A DNA stretch of 51,804 nt from assembly GCF_005503445.1 (NCBI RefSeq), contig NZ_SCOH01000037.1, positions 1 to 51,804 on the forward strand. Direction: 5' to 3'. Shown one piece after another: positions 35,343 through 44,859 of the stretch. Within the stretch, counting starts at the first letter, position 1; each line of letters begins with the position of its first letter. Made by a program: the position numbers and the translations under genes. The notes below the pieces were generated by a model. That model searched no databases. It saw only the letters and a program-made list of their open reading frames with translations, and was not told the DNA's origin. This DNA comes from Chitinivorax sp. B. Lineage in GTDB: Bacteria > Pseudomonadota > Gammaproteobacteria > Burkholderiales > SCOH01.

Positions 35343-35360
35343 ATGAATCAAAACAAGTGA
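35343..35360 (+). CDS. Possible five-codon leader made by a duplicated start region
   Basis: TCCAATATGAAT occurs at 35337-35348 and again at 35361-35372, 24 bp apart. The first copy opens a five-codon frame (M-N-Q-N-K, stop 35358-35360); the second is the start of the methyltransferase gene. Whether the mini-frame is translated is unknown. Confidence 0.3.
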   Translation: MNQNK

Positions 35361-35366
35361 TCCAAT

Positions 35367-36656
35367 ATGAATGCCAATCAGTTTGACATGACCCTGACCG
35401 CCTTGCGTCAGATTTTACCGATGACACAACCTGCTGACGCAGTCATGTCACGGTTCTTTCGTGAACACCCAAAATTGGGTACGCAGGATCGACATATCAT
35501 CGCCGAAACGGTTTTTGGTATTCTGCGTCGTCGCTTGATGCTTGAAGCGGTGGTAGAGAAACCGACTGCACGTGGGTTGTTACTCGGTTATCTGGTGAAA
35601 GTGCAGGGTTTGCCAGCCAAGGCGATTGCCACTTTCGCACCCGAGGCTGAATTGAAAGCAGCAACACATGCAAAGGCTGTCAAGGCGGACAGCCTTCCGA
35701 TCGCTATTCAGGCTGAGTTTCCAGACTGGCTGTACAACAAACTGCATACTTTCATGGATGACGAGTCCATTCTGACGATGGGGCGTGGTTTTCAGCAGGC
35801 TGCGCCGTTGGATATCCGGGTCAATACGCTACGCATGAGTCGTGACGCAGTAATGGGTGCATTGATTGCAGGGGGGCTGCCGTGCGAGCCAACACCTTAT
35901 TCTCCATTGGGTTTGCGCTTGCAAGGGAAACCTGCGGTCAATAAGCATGCCCTGTTCACGGAAGGTGCACTGGAAGTACAGGACGAAGGTAGCCAGTTGT
36001 TGGGCTTATTGTTAGCGCCACGTCGTGGCGAGATGGTTGTGGACTTCTGTGCTGGCGCTGGTGGCAAGACTTTGTTGCTAGGGGCTTTGATGCAGTCTAG
36101 TGGGCGTGTCTATGCATTGGATGTTTCCGAGAAGCGTCTGAACAATCTCAAACCACGCTTGAAGCGTTCTGGATTGTCCAATGTACATCCACAGTTGATC
36201 GCGCATGAGAATGATACCAAGATCAAGCGTCTGGCTGGCAAGATCGACCGCGTGTTGGTGGATGCACCGTGCTCTGGTCTTGGTACCTTGCGACGCAACC
36301 CTGATTTGAAGTTCCGTCAATCCATAGACAGTGTTACCGAACTGACCCAGAAGCAGGCTTCGATTCTGGCTTCAGCTGCATCACTGCTGAAAAAAGGTGG
36401 GCGACTGGTGTATGCAACGTGCTCTGTTCTGCCGGAAGAAAATCAGCAAATCGTTGAAGCATTTCTGGCCCAGCATCCAGAGTTCAGTTTGTTACCAGCG
36501 GGTGAATTGCTTGCACAACAAAAAATTGACCTACCAATGGGGAATTACTTACAGCTCTATCCTCATCAGCATGGTACTGATGGCTTTTTTGCGGCCGCGT
36601 TGACACGCCTTGGCCAAGACGAATCGCCACAAGATGAGATGGCACAGCAGGCGTAA
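35367..36656 (+). CDS. RsmB/NOP-family RNA (cytosine-C5) methyltransferase
   Basis: 429 residues. An N-terminal NusB-like/RNA-binding region (residues about 1-150) precedes the SAM-dependent domain. Motif I is V-V-D-F-C-A-G-A-G-G-K-T. Motif IV is D-A-P-C-S-G-L-G-T-L-R-R-N-P-D, and motif VI is Y-A-T-C-S-V-L-P-E-E-N; the two cysteines are the catalytic pair of m5C enzymes. It is the RsmB-like protein that often follows the DUF3108 gene, and modifies rRNA or tRNA; the exact target is not certain. The Shine-Dalgarno is poor, and a duplicated start region lies directly upstream. Confidence 0.92.
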   Translation: MNANQFDMTLTALRQILPMTQPADAVMSRFFREHPKLGTQDRHIIAETVFGILRRRLMLEAVVEKPTARGLLLGYLVKVQGLPAKAIATFAPEAELKAATHAKAVKADSLPIAIQAEFPDWLYNKLHTFMDDESILTMGRGFQQAAPLDIRVNTLRMSRDAVMGALIAGGLPCEPTPYSPLGLRLQGKPAVNKHALFTEGALEVQDEGSQLLGLLLAPRRGEMVVDFCAGAGGKTLLLGALMQSSGRVYALDVSEKRLNNLKPRLKRSGLSNVHPQLIAHENDTKIKRLAGKIDRVLVDAPCSGLGTLRRNPDLKFRQSIDSVTELTQKQASILASAASLLKKGGRLVYATCSVLPEENQQIVEAFLAQHPEFSLLPAGELLAQQKIDLPMGNYLQLYPHQHGTDGFFAAALTRLGQDESPQDEMAQQA

Positions 36657-36713
36657 CCGCATTGGTGACCCTGCTTCGGCCGGAGCAAGTGCATGAAAAA
36701 CGATGAAACCAAT

Positions 36714-38141
36714 TTATGCGCTATTTGCAATACTCAGGTAGCGGGCGGCCCCAAGCGGGCTGCCTTGTCTGGGGACATAGTTGAATAATGAACTGGCTTG
36801 CTGAGCAGGTAGGCCATAATACATTTGTGTATTCGAGAGTTGTTGAACATTGCGTCGGGTTTCCAGGCTGCTCAAAGTACGTTCAAGAATCTGACCCGTT
36901 TGTCTGAGTTCACTTTGTGGGGCAGTGATCAGACTGATGTCATCACGTAATGTACTGGCTGACTGACTCAGCAATTGGCTGGCGTTGTCTGGATTTCGAT
37001 TGAAAGCGGTTGCCAATCTATCCTCATCCACACTCAGACGCCCCTTGGTATCGCGACTGATACCAATATCTGCCAAGGTTTGCCGGTTTAATCCAAAACC
37101 TGATTCGGCGGCATTCAGGCGCGCAGTCACCTGTGACAGCGTACGCGCCGTCAATCGTTCTTCACGTTGCTCTGATATGCTCTGTTCAAAAGCATTAATA
37201 CTATCGGCAAAGCGCTTGGCCGCTTGTCTGAAGGCATCCTGATCACGACCGATGGTAATGTTGGTACTGCCCGTGCCTTGAATATCAAGGCGCACTCCAT
37301 TGACGACATCAGTGACGGTGTTGTTCGCACTGCTCAATCTGCGATCGTCCAGCGTAACTTCTGTATTTCTCGCCACCACGGTTTGATCCAGATTTTGTCC
37401 ATTACCAGTGGAAGCGGTGGGATCAAACGCAAAACGCGACAATCCGCTCGTGTCAGTATTGGTTCCATCGTTATCCTGTGCGGTAATCCGTAAGGTGTTG
37501 CTGGTACCAGAGCTGGCGGTGACTTCCAGTCGGAACCCGTCGCTACCCTCAACAACACGTGCCGATATGCCTGCGTTGGCATTGTTGATACTGCGGGCAA
37601 TGCCATTCAATGTGCCGTCGGCAGCGCTGATATTGATGGTGACGGGAGGCTCTGTTGTGGGGGTGAATGTACCGTTGGCATCACTGAAGCTGCCAGTTTG
37701 AATAGTCAGTGAACCAGTGCCAGCAATTGTACTGTTGGCATCGTCGAGACTTTCGCTTTGCAGGGTTTGTGATGTGGCAACTTGGCTCACAACCAGTTGC
37801 ACTGCCGGATTGTCACGGAGGTCATCAGGTAGGGCAGCGGTTGCACGAGCAACAGCTTCATCGCTAGACAAAGCTTTGAAGGGAGACACTTTGTCCTTGG
37901 TGGACAAGGTATCCAAATCAGTGCGGAACGTGTCGAGGGCTGACCGTAACTTGCCAACATTGGAGAGTCGAACCTGCGTACTTTCGACGGCGCGGCTTAA
38001 ATCATTGCCGGCCGCGGACAGACCAACCCCTCGGCCGCCGATGCGGCTGATTTCGCTGTCGCGTAGATAATCACTCGGCTGTAACAAACCTCTTGACGTA
38101 TACAGCCCTGCAATACTACTACTGTAGATCGAACCGATCAT
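36714..38141 (-). CDS. FliD-like flagellar cap/hook-associated protein outside a flagellar cluster
   Basis: 475 residues. The middle resembles the FliD N-terminal module: G-S-L-T-I-Q-T-G, then V-T-I-N-I-S-A-A-D-G-T-L-N-G-I-A-R-S-I-N-N-A-N-A-G-I-S-A-R-V. The C-terminal part resembles FliD_C: N-N-T-V-T-D-V-V-N-G-V-R-L-D-I, and long coiled-coil-like helices at both ends. The N-terminus (M-I-G-S-I-Y-S-S-S-I-A-G-L-Y) differs from usual FliD. GGAG lies eight bases before the ATG. No flagellin, fliS or other flagellar gene is nearby, so it may be an accessory cap, a paralogue or a protein of another appendage. Confidence 0.75.
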   Translation of the reverse strand: MIGSIYSSSIAGLYTSRGLLQPSDYLRDSEISRIGGRGVGLSAAGNDLSRAVESTQVRLSNVGKLRSALDTFRTDLDTLSTKDKVSPFKALSSDEAVARATAALPDDLRDNPAVQLVVSQVATSQTLQSESLDDANSTIAGTGSLTIQTGSFSDANGTFTPTTEPPVTINISAADGTLNGIARSINNANAGISARVVEGSDGFRLEVTASSGTSNTLRITAQDNDGTNTDTSGLSRFAFDPTASTGNGQNLDQTVVARNTEVTLDDRRLSSANNTVTDVVNGVRLDIQGTGSTNITIGRDQDAFRQAAKRFADSINAFEQSISEQREERLTARTLSQVTARLNAAESGFGLNRQTLADIGISRDTKGRLSVDEDRLATAFNRNPDNASQLLSQSASTLRDDISLITAPQSELRQTGQILERTLSSLETRRNVQQLSNTQMYYGLPAQQASSLFNYVPRQGSPLGAARYLSIANSA

Positions 38142-38263
38142 ACGATCGCTCCGGACACGTTACCGCACTACAAAGTGTAGACCTAGCCAATCTGACTGGT
38201 GATTGATTTGTAACATGGCCGGTCAGAACGTGATTGCGTGGCCAGCTATTAAGTTGATAACCC

Positions 38264-39769
38264 TTATTGCGTAATGGCAGTTCCGGGCGTGCCTTTTTCG
38301 ACATTGTTGATTGGGGCTGTTTGCCAGGGTAAAGGGACATCGTTCCCATTGATACTGAGTTTGCCTTGTTTCCACAGCAGCGCAATGGCCAGATTCTGGC
38401 CTTCCTCGCGAATCATTTTCTGGTCAATCAGATTGGCAACCTGACCTTGTACCAATTGCCGCGCCAGTTCATCCATCTGTTCGACTTGTTCTGGCGTGAT
38501 GTCGGCGGCGCTGCCACTACGGCTGATCAAGGTATTGCGGATCAACAGCCGTACATAGGTATCCACCACGGGTTTGGGTAGTTTTAGATCCGCACGTGCA
38601 TTGATCCGCTCAAGTAACTGCACAGGATTTTCCAGGTCTTGCTCAACCAAGCCGATTAATTTGATACCTGCATTGGCATTGACCTTGCCCTCTGGTAATT
38701 GAATGGTCAACTTGTTCAACACCAATTCTGGATCGTGTTGTAGCAAAGGTAGACCGCTTTTCTTGAGAGTTTCGAAAGCTTTGCTGGTCGCTTCTTCATC
38801 ATTCAGCGGTTGGCGTTGTAACGCGATGATTGCCTGATCAAGTTTGGCCAAGGTCGGCGCATGCAGATGGCGAGCAGCTGCATCGAGTGTAGCCGGGCCA
38901 TAACGCTTGCCTTCAAGCAATAGGGCACCAATATCGAAGCGGCCTTTTGCATTGACGAAATCACCTTCAGCTTCTGTACTGGATTGATATTGCAGATTCT
39001 CCAGTGTCGCTGCAAATGCGGTACCTTCCTTGATGTCGACAGCAACCGAAGCCAACTTGCCGCTGGATTCCCCAAGCATCAGCCCAGCTACGCCACTATG
39101 TGTTTTGCCGTTGAAGGTGAGCGCCTTGAGATCGACAGTGGCTTTACCTGCGGCATCCAGTTTCAGGCCTGGGATGTTGCCAGCCAACTGGAACTGATTG
39201 TATTGGCCGTTGTAGGCAAACTGGCTATCCAGCCCCTGCCACTGGATTTTTACGCCGCTGATTGCTTCCTGGTAGTCGAAAGCTGGTACTTTGGCAGTGA
39301 TTACACCATCGTTATTGAAGCCGATACGGGTTTCCAGATTGACCGGAGGCTTGTCGCCGAAGAAGGGCTTGAGTTTGGCTTTTACATCATCCGGCAATAG
39401 CAGTTCTGTGGTAACAACGGCCTTGTATGGACGAAAATCGAGTGTTGACAGCTGTGGGAATGGGCCGTGCTTGATGTGTTGGCGGTAGGTCAGTGAAATG
39501 GGCTGATATTGCTTACCTGCATAACGCAGATAAAGCTGATAAGGCCAGGTAACAGCATCGGAGAGTTCGAGTGTGACTTCCTGTTCCGAAGAAAAGAATC
39601 CGCGATTGTAGGCCGCGGCCTTGAGCTTGAAATACGGCAACTTCGATAACTTTTGTTGCTGTTCTGTCAATGCCTGCTCGGCGGACGTCCCCGCCCACCA
39701 GGTGGTGCCAAACCAAACTACAACCACTCCTGTCCCTGCCAGCGCAACGCCGCGCCAAATCTTCTTCAT
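38264..39769 (-). CDS. DUF945 (YdgA-like) membrane-anchored periplasmic protein
   Basis: 501 residues. One N-terminal hydrophobic helix (G-V-A-L-A-G-T-G-V-V-V-V-W-F-G) anchors a large periplasmic region with E-Q-A-L-T-E-Q-Q-Q-K-L, Y-N-R-G-F-F-S-S-E (the DUF945 landmark) and W-P-Y-Q-L-Y, typical of YdgA. The family is AsmA-like in general plan and of unknown function. The start at ATG 39769 is preferred to TTG 39775. It is probably transcribed away from the divergent MscS gene; the downstream FliD-like gene follows by 122 bp without an obvious terminator. Confidence 0.85.
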   Translation of the reverse strand: MKKIWRGVALAGTGVVVVWFGTTWWAGTSAEQALTEQQQKLSKLPYFKLKAAAYNRGFFSSEQEVTLELSDAVTWPYQLYLRYAGKQYQPISLTYRQHIKHGPFPQLSTLDFRPYKAVVTTELLLPDDVKAKLKPFFGDKPPVNLETRIGFNNDGVITAKVPAFDYQEAISGVKIQWQGLDSQFAYNGQYNQFQLAGNIPGLKLDAAGKATVDLKALTFNGKTHSGVAGLMLGESSGKLASVAVDIKEGTAFAATLENLQYQSSTEAEGDFVNAKGRFDIGALLLEGKRYGPATLDAAARHLHAPTLAKLDQAIIALQRQPLNDEEATSKAFETLKKSGLPLLQHDPELVLNKLTIQLPEGKVNANAGIKLIGLVEQDLENPVQLLERINARADLKLPKPVVDTYVRLLIRNTLISRSGSAADITPEQVEQMDELARQLVQGQVANLIDQKMIREEGQNLAIALLWKQGKLSINGNDVPLPWQTAPINNVEKGTPGTAITQ

Positions 39770-39995
39770 AGCCAAGCGACCAGTCCAGTCTATCGAAATA
39801 AGCGGCTATTCTAGCCCGTATCGCGTGCAAAATGGGTGGGATTACACGAGGGTTGCGAATTTCCCTATTATTGCAACTACGTCCGGCTCTGGATTGTCCA
39901 TCGGAATTGATGGGGCTCCTTGTCTAGTGCAGCATTCAAACGTCATTCATGCACCCGATGCTAAAATGGGATGGACCGGATTTTTTGGAAATCGT

Positions 39996-41285
39996 ATGAC
40001 TGTTGAACGCGAAATTCATAACCTGATTGTGGAGGCGGCCGAGGACCTGGGCCGGGTCGATGTGCTGTGGCAAATTGGCGTGCTGTTGGCCAGTCTGGCT
40101 TTGGCTTGGTTGGCGACACGCTTGCTTCGGGGCAGCGTGAAGTCCGAAGCGGCTAACTGGGAAGCTGGTCTAGGCAGTTTCAAACGTGCGCTTTTCCCTT
40201 TGTCTGCACTACTGTTTGTTTGGCTGGGCAAAATGGTGCTCGGCAATTTCTATTCGGTCCGTATTTTGAAAGTGGCCATCCCACTTTTAGTGACGCTGGC
40301 GGCGATTCGGGTCGCGGTGTACATGCTGCGTTACATCTTTCCCCACAGAAACTGGTTGAAACGCTTTGAGCGCTGGATTGGGGTGGTGGTCTGGTGTACG
40401 GTTGCCCTGTACATGGTTGGCTGGTTGCCAGATGTGTTGAACCTGCTGGATGACCTGGGTTTCAGTTTTGGCAAGCATCGCATCTCATTGTTGATTGTAT
40501 TGTCCAGCCTGCTGTGGTTTACCGTGACCTTACTGGGGGCCATGTGGCTGGGTAGCTTCATTGAACAGCGCATTATGAAGGCTGACGACCTCAACATGAA
40601 TATGCGCGTGGTAATGACAAAAGTCGCCCGAGCTGTGTTGATGGTACTGGGTATTTTGATCGCGCTGCCATTGATCGGTATCGACATCACCATGTTGTCT
40701 GTATTTGGTGGTGCTTTTGGTGTGGGGCTGGGCTTGGGTTTGCAGAAAATCGCCAGCAACTATGTCAGTGGTTTCGTGATCTTGCTGGATCGTTCGATCC
40801 GTCCCGGCGATTTCGTTGTGATCGACAATAAGGTCGGCAATATTACTCGTCTGACCGCACGTTATGTGGTGGTACGTAGCCTGGATGGTTCGGAAGCGAT
40901 TATTCCCAACGAGACATTGATCACTTCAACGGTGGTCAATCGATCATATACCGACAAGAATCTGTTGATCGAGTTGCCGATTCAGGTGGCCTATCAAAGC
41001 GATCTGGACAAGGTACGCGAGATCATGTTCGAAGCAGTCAAGAGTGAGCCGCGTGTATTGACTACTCCGGAGCCCTCCGTTGCACTGGAATCATTTGGGG
41101 AAAGTGGTATCAACATGAAGGCGTTGTTTTGGATCAGCGACCCGGAAAACGGCCAGCTTGGATTGAAATCTACCATCAACTTCAAGATATGGAATGCATT
41201 TAAGCAAGCTGGTATCACAATCCCTTACCCACGTCGCGAAGTGACCGTGCTGAATCAAAGTGTGGAAGACAAGTTGAATGGCTGA
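39996..41285 (+). CDS. MscS-family mechanosensitive channel with extra N-terminal helices
   Basis: 429 residues with about six hydrophobic helices. The pore helix is G-G-A-F-G-V-G-L-G-L-G-L-Q-K-I-A-S-N-Y-V, followed by S-I-R-P-G-D-F-V-V-I and the beta domain with I-P-N-E, the MscS hallmark. The channel opens under membrane tension and releases solutes on hypo-osmotic shock. The N-terminal four-helix extension places it among medium-sized relatives. ATG 39996 has GGAA upstream; the frame stays open far upstream, antisense to the DUF945 gene, but that part is not coding. Confidence 0.93.
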   Translation: MTVEREIHNLIVEAAEDLGRVDVLWQIGVLLASLALAWLATRLLRGSVKSEAANWEAGLGSFKRALFPLSALLFVWLGKMVLGNFYSVRILKVAIPLLVTLAAIRVAVYMLRYIFPHRNWLKRFERWIGVVVWCTVALYMVGWLPDVLNLLDDLGFSFGKHRISLLIVLSSLLWFTVTLLGAMWLGSFIEQRIMKADDLNMNMRVVMTKVARAVLMVLGILIALPLIGIDITMLSVFGGAFGVGLGLGLQKIASNYVSGFVILLDRSIRPGDFVVIDNKVGNITRLTARYVVVRSLDGSEAIIPNETLITSTVVNRSYTDKNLLIELPIQVAYQSDLDKVREIMFEAVKSEPRVLTTPEPSVALESFGESGINMKALFWISDPENGQLGLKSTINFKIWNAFKQAGITIPYPRREVTVLNQSVEDKLNG

Positions 41286-41447
41286 TTAGGGAGATACCCT
41301 GATTGCTGGGGCGTGGATCAAGGATACAATCCGTCGATTACGCCTAGCACAAAAATTAGAAAATACTAATATAAATAGCTGTTCAACGCAGTTACACTGA
41401 AAAAGTTGGGCTACACTCCCCCGCATCAACCAAGAAGGAAAGCGAAG

Positions 41448-42641
41448 ATGGAATACCTGAATGGCCTCATTGACCTACCATGGTGGGGCTATATTGTTGT
41501 TGCACTGGCGTTGACTCATATTACGATTGCGTCTGTGACGATCTTCCTGCATCGCCATCAGGCACACCGTGCACTGGATCTTCACCCGATTCCCAGCCAT
41601 TTCTTCCGTTTCTGGTTATGGTTGACGACCGGTATGGTGACTAAGGAATGGGCGGCAATCCATCGTAAACATCATGCTCACTGCGAGACGCCAGAAGATC
41701 CGCATAGTCCGCAAGTGCTGGGCATCAAGAAGGTGTTGCGTGAAGGTGCCGAACTGTATCGTGCCGCAGCCAAGGTAAAGCCAACCATGGAAAAGTATGG
41801 TCATGGTACGCCTGACGATTGGCTGGAGCGTAATGTTTACACCCGTCACAGTGCCAAAGGCATTGTGTTGATGGCAATGATCGATATCCTGCTGTTTGGC
41901 CCGGCAGGTCTGTCGATCTGGGCGGTGCAGATGATCTGGATCCCACTGTTTGCGGCTGGGGTGATCAACGGCATTGGCCATTACTGGGGATACCGTAACT
42001 TCGAATGTGAAGATGCATCCCGCAATATTTTCCCTTGGGGTATTTTGATCGGTGGTGAGGAGCTGCACAACAATCACCATACTTTTGGTACCTCGGCGAA
42101 GTTGTCCAATAAATGGTTCGAATTTGATATTGGCTGGATGTACATTCGCATGATGGAGACCGTGGGACTGGCCAAGGTTCGTCGTGTGGCGCCCAGTGTG
42201 AAGGAAGTTGCAGCCAAGCCCGTATGCGATGATGAAAGCTTGCAGGCCATCATTGCGAACCGTTACGAAATTGCAGCCAAGTACGCCAAGGAGCTGCGTG
42301 AAACGGTGTCTGCGGAGGTTGAGAAATTGCGTGCCAATGCCAAGTTGCCGCATCTGGACGGATGGAACCCGGTCAAGCAGATGCGTGTTTGGCTGAAACA
42401 GGATGCCAAGGATACGCCTGAACACGAACGTGAAAAGCTGCAGGCCTTATTGCAACATAGTAATGTGTTACAAACTGTTTATCACATGCGCCAGGAATTG
42501 ACCCAGCTATGGGAACGCTCTTCGGCATCCAAGGAACAACTGGTCAAGCAATTGCAGGATTGGTGTCATCGTGCGGAAAGTTCGGGTATCGAGCCCCTGC
42601 GTGAATTTTCACAACGTCTGCGTTGCTACGCTATGGCGTAA
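41448..42641 (+). CDS. Fatty-acid (acyl-CoA-type) desaturase
   Basis: 397 residues. The three histidine boxes of membrane di-iron desaturases are present: H-R-H-Q-A-H near 34-39, H-R-K-H-H-A-H near 72-78, and H-N-N-H-H near 206-210, interleaved with hydrophobic helices. Reaction: insertion of a cis double bond, probably delta-9, into saturated acyl chains with O2. The C-terminal 130 residues are soluble, helix-rich and unusual for the family core. AAGGA lies seven bases before the ATG. A terminator follows at 42715. Confidence 0.93.
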   Translation: MEYLNGLIDLPWWGYIVVALALTHITIASVTIFLHRHQAHRALDLHPIPSHFFRFWLWLTTGMVTKEWAAIHRKHHAHCETPEDPHSPQVLGIKKVLREGAELYRAAAKVKPTMEKYGHGTPDDWLERNVYTRHSAKGIVLMAMIDILLFGPAGLSIWAVQMIWIPLFAAGVINGIGHYWGYRNFECEDASRNIFPWGILIGGEELHNNHHTFGTSAKLSNKWFEFDIGWMYIRMMETVGLAKVRRVAPSVKEVAAKPVCDDESLQAIIANRYEIAAKYAKELRETVSAEVEKLRANAKLPHLDGWNPVKQMRVWLKQDAKDTPEHEREKLQALLQHSNVLQTVYHMRQELTQLWERSSASKEQLVKQLQDWCHRAESSGIEPLREFSQRLRCYAMA

Positions 42642-42714
42642 ACTTTTCAGGCTAGGTTTTGTTGGCATGACATTTTCGAACGTAGAATAGGCGCCACCAG
42701 AGCCTTCCAGATCT

Positions 42715-42740
42715 AAAGCCGGCTTTGTCCGGCTTTTTTA
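42715..42740 (+). terminator. Rho-independent terminator after the desaturase gene
   Basis: AAAGCCGG (42715-42722) pairs with CCGGCTTT (42729-42736), loop CTTTGT, followed by further T (42737-42739). The next gene starts 19 bp later. Confidence 0.9.
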
Positions 42741-42758
42741 TTTTTACAGGAGAGAACA

Positions 42759-43106
42759 ATGGACATCGAGCGTTTTGACGTAGGCCCTCGCTTGTGTGAA
42801 ATGGTTAAACACAACCATACACTTTATTTGGCTGGTCAAGTACCTGAAGACACAACATTGGATGCAAAAGGGCAGACAGCACAAGTTCTTGACTACATCG
42901 ATACACTGTTGGCACGAGCAGGCAGTGACAAGACTCGTATTCTGTCAGCACAGATTTTTTTGTCCGATCTTGCCGATTACGATGGAATGAATGCTGCGTG
43001 GGATGCCTGGGTGCCTGTAGGCCACCCGCCCGCCCGGGCAACAGTACAAGCAAAACTGGCCAACCCGGCCTGGAAAGTTGAGATTGTAGTGGTCGCTGCT
43101 GTTTGA
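42759..43106 (+). CDS. RidA/YjgF-family protein
   Basis: 115 residues. Segments L-Y-L-A-G-Q-V-P, the helix with Q-T-A-Q-V-L-D-Y-I-D-T-L-L-A-R-A-G and the Y-D-G-M-N-A-A-W-D-A-W-V, H-P-P-A-R-A-T-V-Q-A-K-L core belong to the RidA superfamily. Arg95-type residue (P-A-R-A-T-V) needed for imine hydrolysis is kept. The group hydrolyses reactive enamine/imine intermediates. AGGAG is placed ideally before the ATG. The next gene starts five bases after the stop. Confidence 0.92.
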   Translation: MDIERFDVGPRLCEMVKHNHTLYLAGQVPEDTTLDAKGQTAQVLDYIDTLLARAGSDKTRILSAQIFLSDLADYDGMNAAWDAWVPVGHPPARATVQAKLANPAWKVEIVVVAAV

Positions 43107-43111
43107 CCTGA

Positions 43112-44104
43112 ATGCGATCACTCGTCAATCGCCAGTATCAGCCCAAGGCATGGGAGTGGCGACTGCTGGTGCTGATTGTACTGCCGCCAGTACTGAGCTG
43201 GTTCGCATCGTGGCACTGGCTGCTTGATGTGTTGACCAGCTTTGTACCTTATTACCTGCTGGCATGTTTGCTTGGTGCAGTCTGGTGGGTATGGCGGCGA
43301 TTTATCGGATTGGCATTGTTGTGCCTGATAGTTTCCGCGGTCATGGCGGTACAGATTGGCCTGGCAATGTCCCCATCATTGGGTACCCCTGTTGCTACGG
43401 CGCCTACCATCAAAGTTGCACAGTTCAATATCAGTTTACTAAACCCCAATTTGCCTGCATTTTTTTCCTGGCTCAATCGTAAGCATGCCGATACGGATAT
43501 CGTAGTCCTATTGGAAGCAGGACCTGCTCTGACCCCACTGCTGGCAAGCATGAAATCACATTACCCATACCAAAGCATGCAACTGGATGACTCACCCTTT
43601 GGGATTGCCATGCTGAGCCGGTTGCCTGACACACACCTGGAGTTGGTAAATGATTCATTTCCTTACATTGAAGCCCAAGTCAATATTGCAGGGCGAACCT
43701 TGCATGTGATTGGTGTCCATCCACCACCACCCATTTCCGGTTCCTTGACGCAAGCTCGAAACCATCAGTTGCAGCAACTGGCACAGCGTGTATCCCGACA
43801 AGCACCCGATTCAGTTATTGTCGTGGGTGATTTCAACATTACACCCTGGTCACCGTGGTATCGCCGGTTTCTGGAAGAAAGCGGTTTGCATGCGGCAAAT
43901 CAGCAGTGGCAACCTACCTGGGCACCTTACAGTAGCGAACATTGGCGGCTGGTACCCATTGATCTGACATTTCATTCTGATAAGGTTAATTTGCTTGCTC
44001 GGCAAGTTGGGCCGGCTTTCGAATCAGATCATCGGGTCGTAATTTCGACATGGCAGTTATCTGCACGGGTTGTGACTGACAGTATTACCTGGCCCAGTGA
44101 GTAA
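43112..44104 (+). CDS. Endonuclease/exonuclease/phosphatase (EEP) family membrane protein
   Basis: 330 residues. Two to three N-terminal hydrophobic helices (residues about 17-95) precede an EEP domain facing the periplasm: V-A-Q-F-N-I near 103, L-L-E-A-G near 134, V-I-G-V-H-P-P near 200, V-G-D-F-N-I-T-P-W near 242-250 and S-D-H-R near 309, the catalytic Asn/Glu/His/Asp set. It is YafD-like in layout. The substrate could be nucleic acid, phospholipid or inositol phosphate. It follows ridA by five bases, suggesting co-transcription. Confidence 0.88.
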   Translation: MRSLVNRQYQPKAWEWRLLVLIVLPPVLSWFASWHWLLDVLTSFVPYYLLACLLGAVWWVWRRFIGLALLCLIVSAVMAVQIGLAMSPSLGTPVATAPTIKVAQFNISLLNPNLPAFFSWLNRKHADTDIVVLLEAGPALTPLLASMKSHYPYQSMQLDDSPFGIAMLSRLPDTHLELVNDSFPYIEAQVNIAGRTLHVIGVHPPPPISGSLTQARNHQLQQLAQRVSRQAPDSVIVVGDFNITPWSPWYRRFLEESGLHAANQQWQPTWAPYSSEHWRLVPIDLTFHSDKVNLLARQVGPAFESDHRVVISTWQLSARVVTDSITWPSE

Positions 44105-44162
44105 GATAATCAGCATGGAATATGGGTTGGTTATGACCAGATTATGTATCAGGGGTGTGTGG

Positions 44163-44771
44163 ATGCGGTATCAACTTCTTGGATCTTGTATGGCAATCGT
44201 GCTTGCTACAGCGCAGGCGGAACCGGTTCGTTACGTGCTGGATACCGATCATAGTTACCCTTATTTCGCTGTCCGTCATCTGGGTATGTCTGAACTTCAA
44301 GGCCGCTTCAATAAGATGACCGGTTGGGCAGAAATGGATATGGAGGCTAAAGGTGGCAAAGTGGAGGTCAGAATAGAGGTGGCATCGCTGGACACCGGGA
44401 TGCCCCTGCGCGACAAGAACCTGTTGCGTGGTGTATTGGGTACCACTTTCTTCGAGCCAGAGAAATTTCCCTTCATGACCTATCGATCCGATACCGTGGT
44501 ATTTGAAGGTGAACAACCGATACGCATCGAAGGGGAACTGACTTTACAAGGGGTTACCCGGAAAGTACCGATACAGATCACACATTTCCACTGTGCATTC
44601 AACCCGCTGCGCTTGGCCAAGGGCTGTGGGGGTAGAGCGATTGGGCGCATCAAACGCAGTGAATTTGGCATGGCTGGCATGCCTAGTCTGATTGGCGACG
44701 AGATCGATCTGATCATCAACGTGGAAGCTTACCCAAATATTTCCGCCAATGAACGACCCAGTGCGCGTTAA
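44163..44771 (+). CDS. YceI-family periplasmic lipid-binding protein
   Basis: 202 residues. A signal peptide (M-R-Y-Q-L-L-G-S-C-M-A-I-V-L-A-T-A-Q-A) precedes the lipocalin-like YceI barrel: Y-V-L-D-T-D-H-S-Y-P-Y-F-A-V-R-H-L-G, L-Q-G-R-F, and R-D-K-N-L-L. The family binds isoprenoid-type lipids. AGGGG lies seven bases before ATG 44163; earlier in-frame starts at 44097 and 44115 lack a signal-peptide-like N-terminus. It follows the EEP gene by 58 bp. Confidence 0.92.
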   Translation: MRYQLLGSCMAIVLATAQAEPVRYVLDTDHSYPYFAVRHLGMSELQGRFNKMTGWAEMDMEAKGGKVEVRIEVASLDTGMPLRDKNLLRGVLGTTFFEPEKFPFMTYRSDTVVFEGEQPIRIEGELTLQGVTRKVPIQITHFHCAFNPLRLAKGCGGRAIGRIKRSEFGMAGMPSLIGDEIDLIINVEAYPNISANERPSAR

Positions 44772-44859
44772 GTCGTAAGTAAATTGGCCCTCTCGTTTAT
44801 TTCCATCTTTTTTCCCTTTAAGCTGACGTGCTTATATAACGTGGATTTAGGATAGAGCA

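Noticed and set aside
39621-39995. Upstream extension of the MscS frame
   Set aside because: It runs antisense through the DUF945 N-terminus; ATG 39996 has a Shine-Dalgarno and gives a normal protein.
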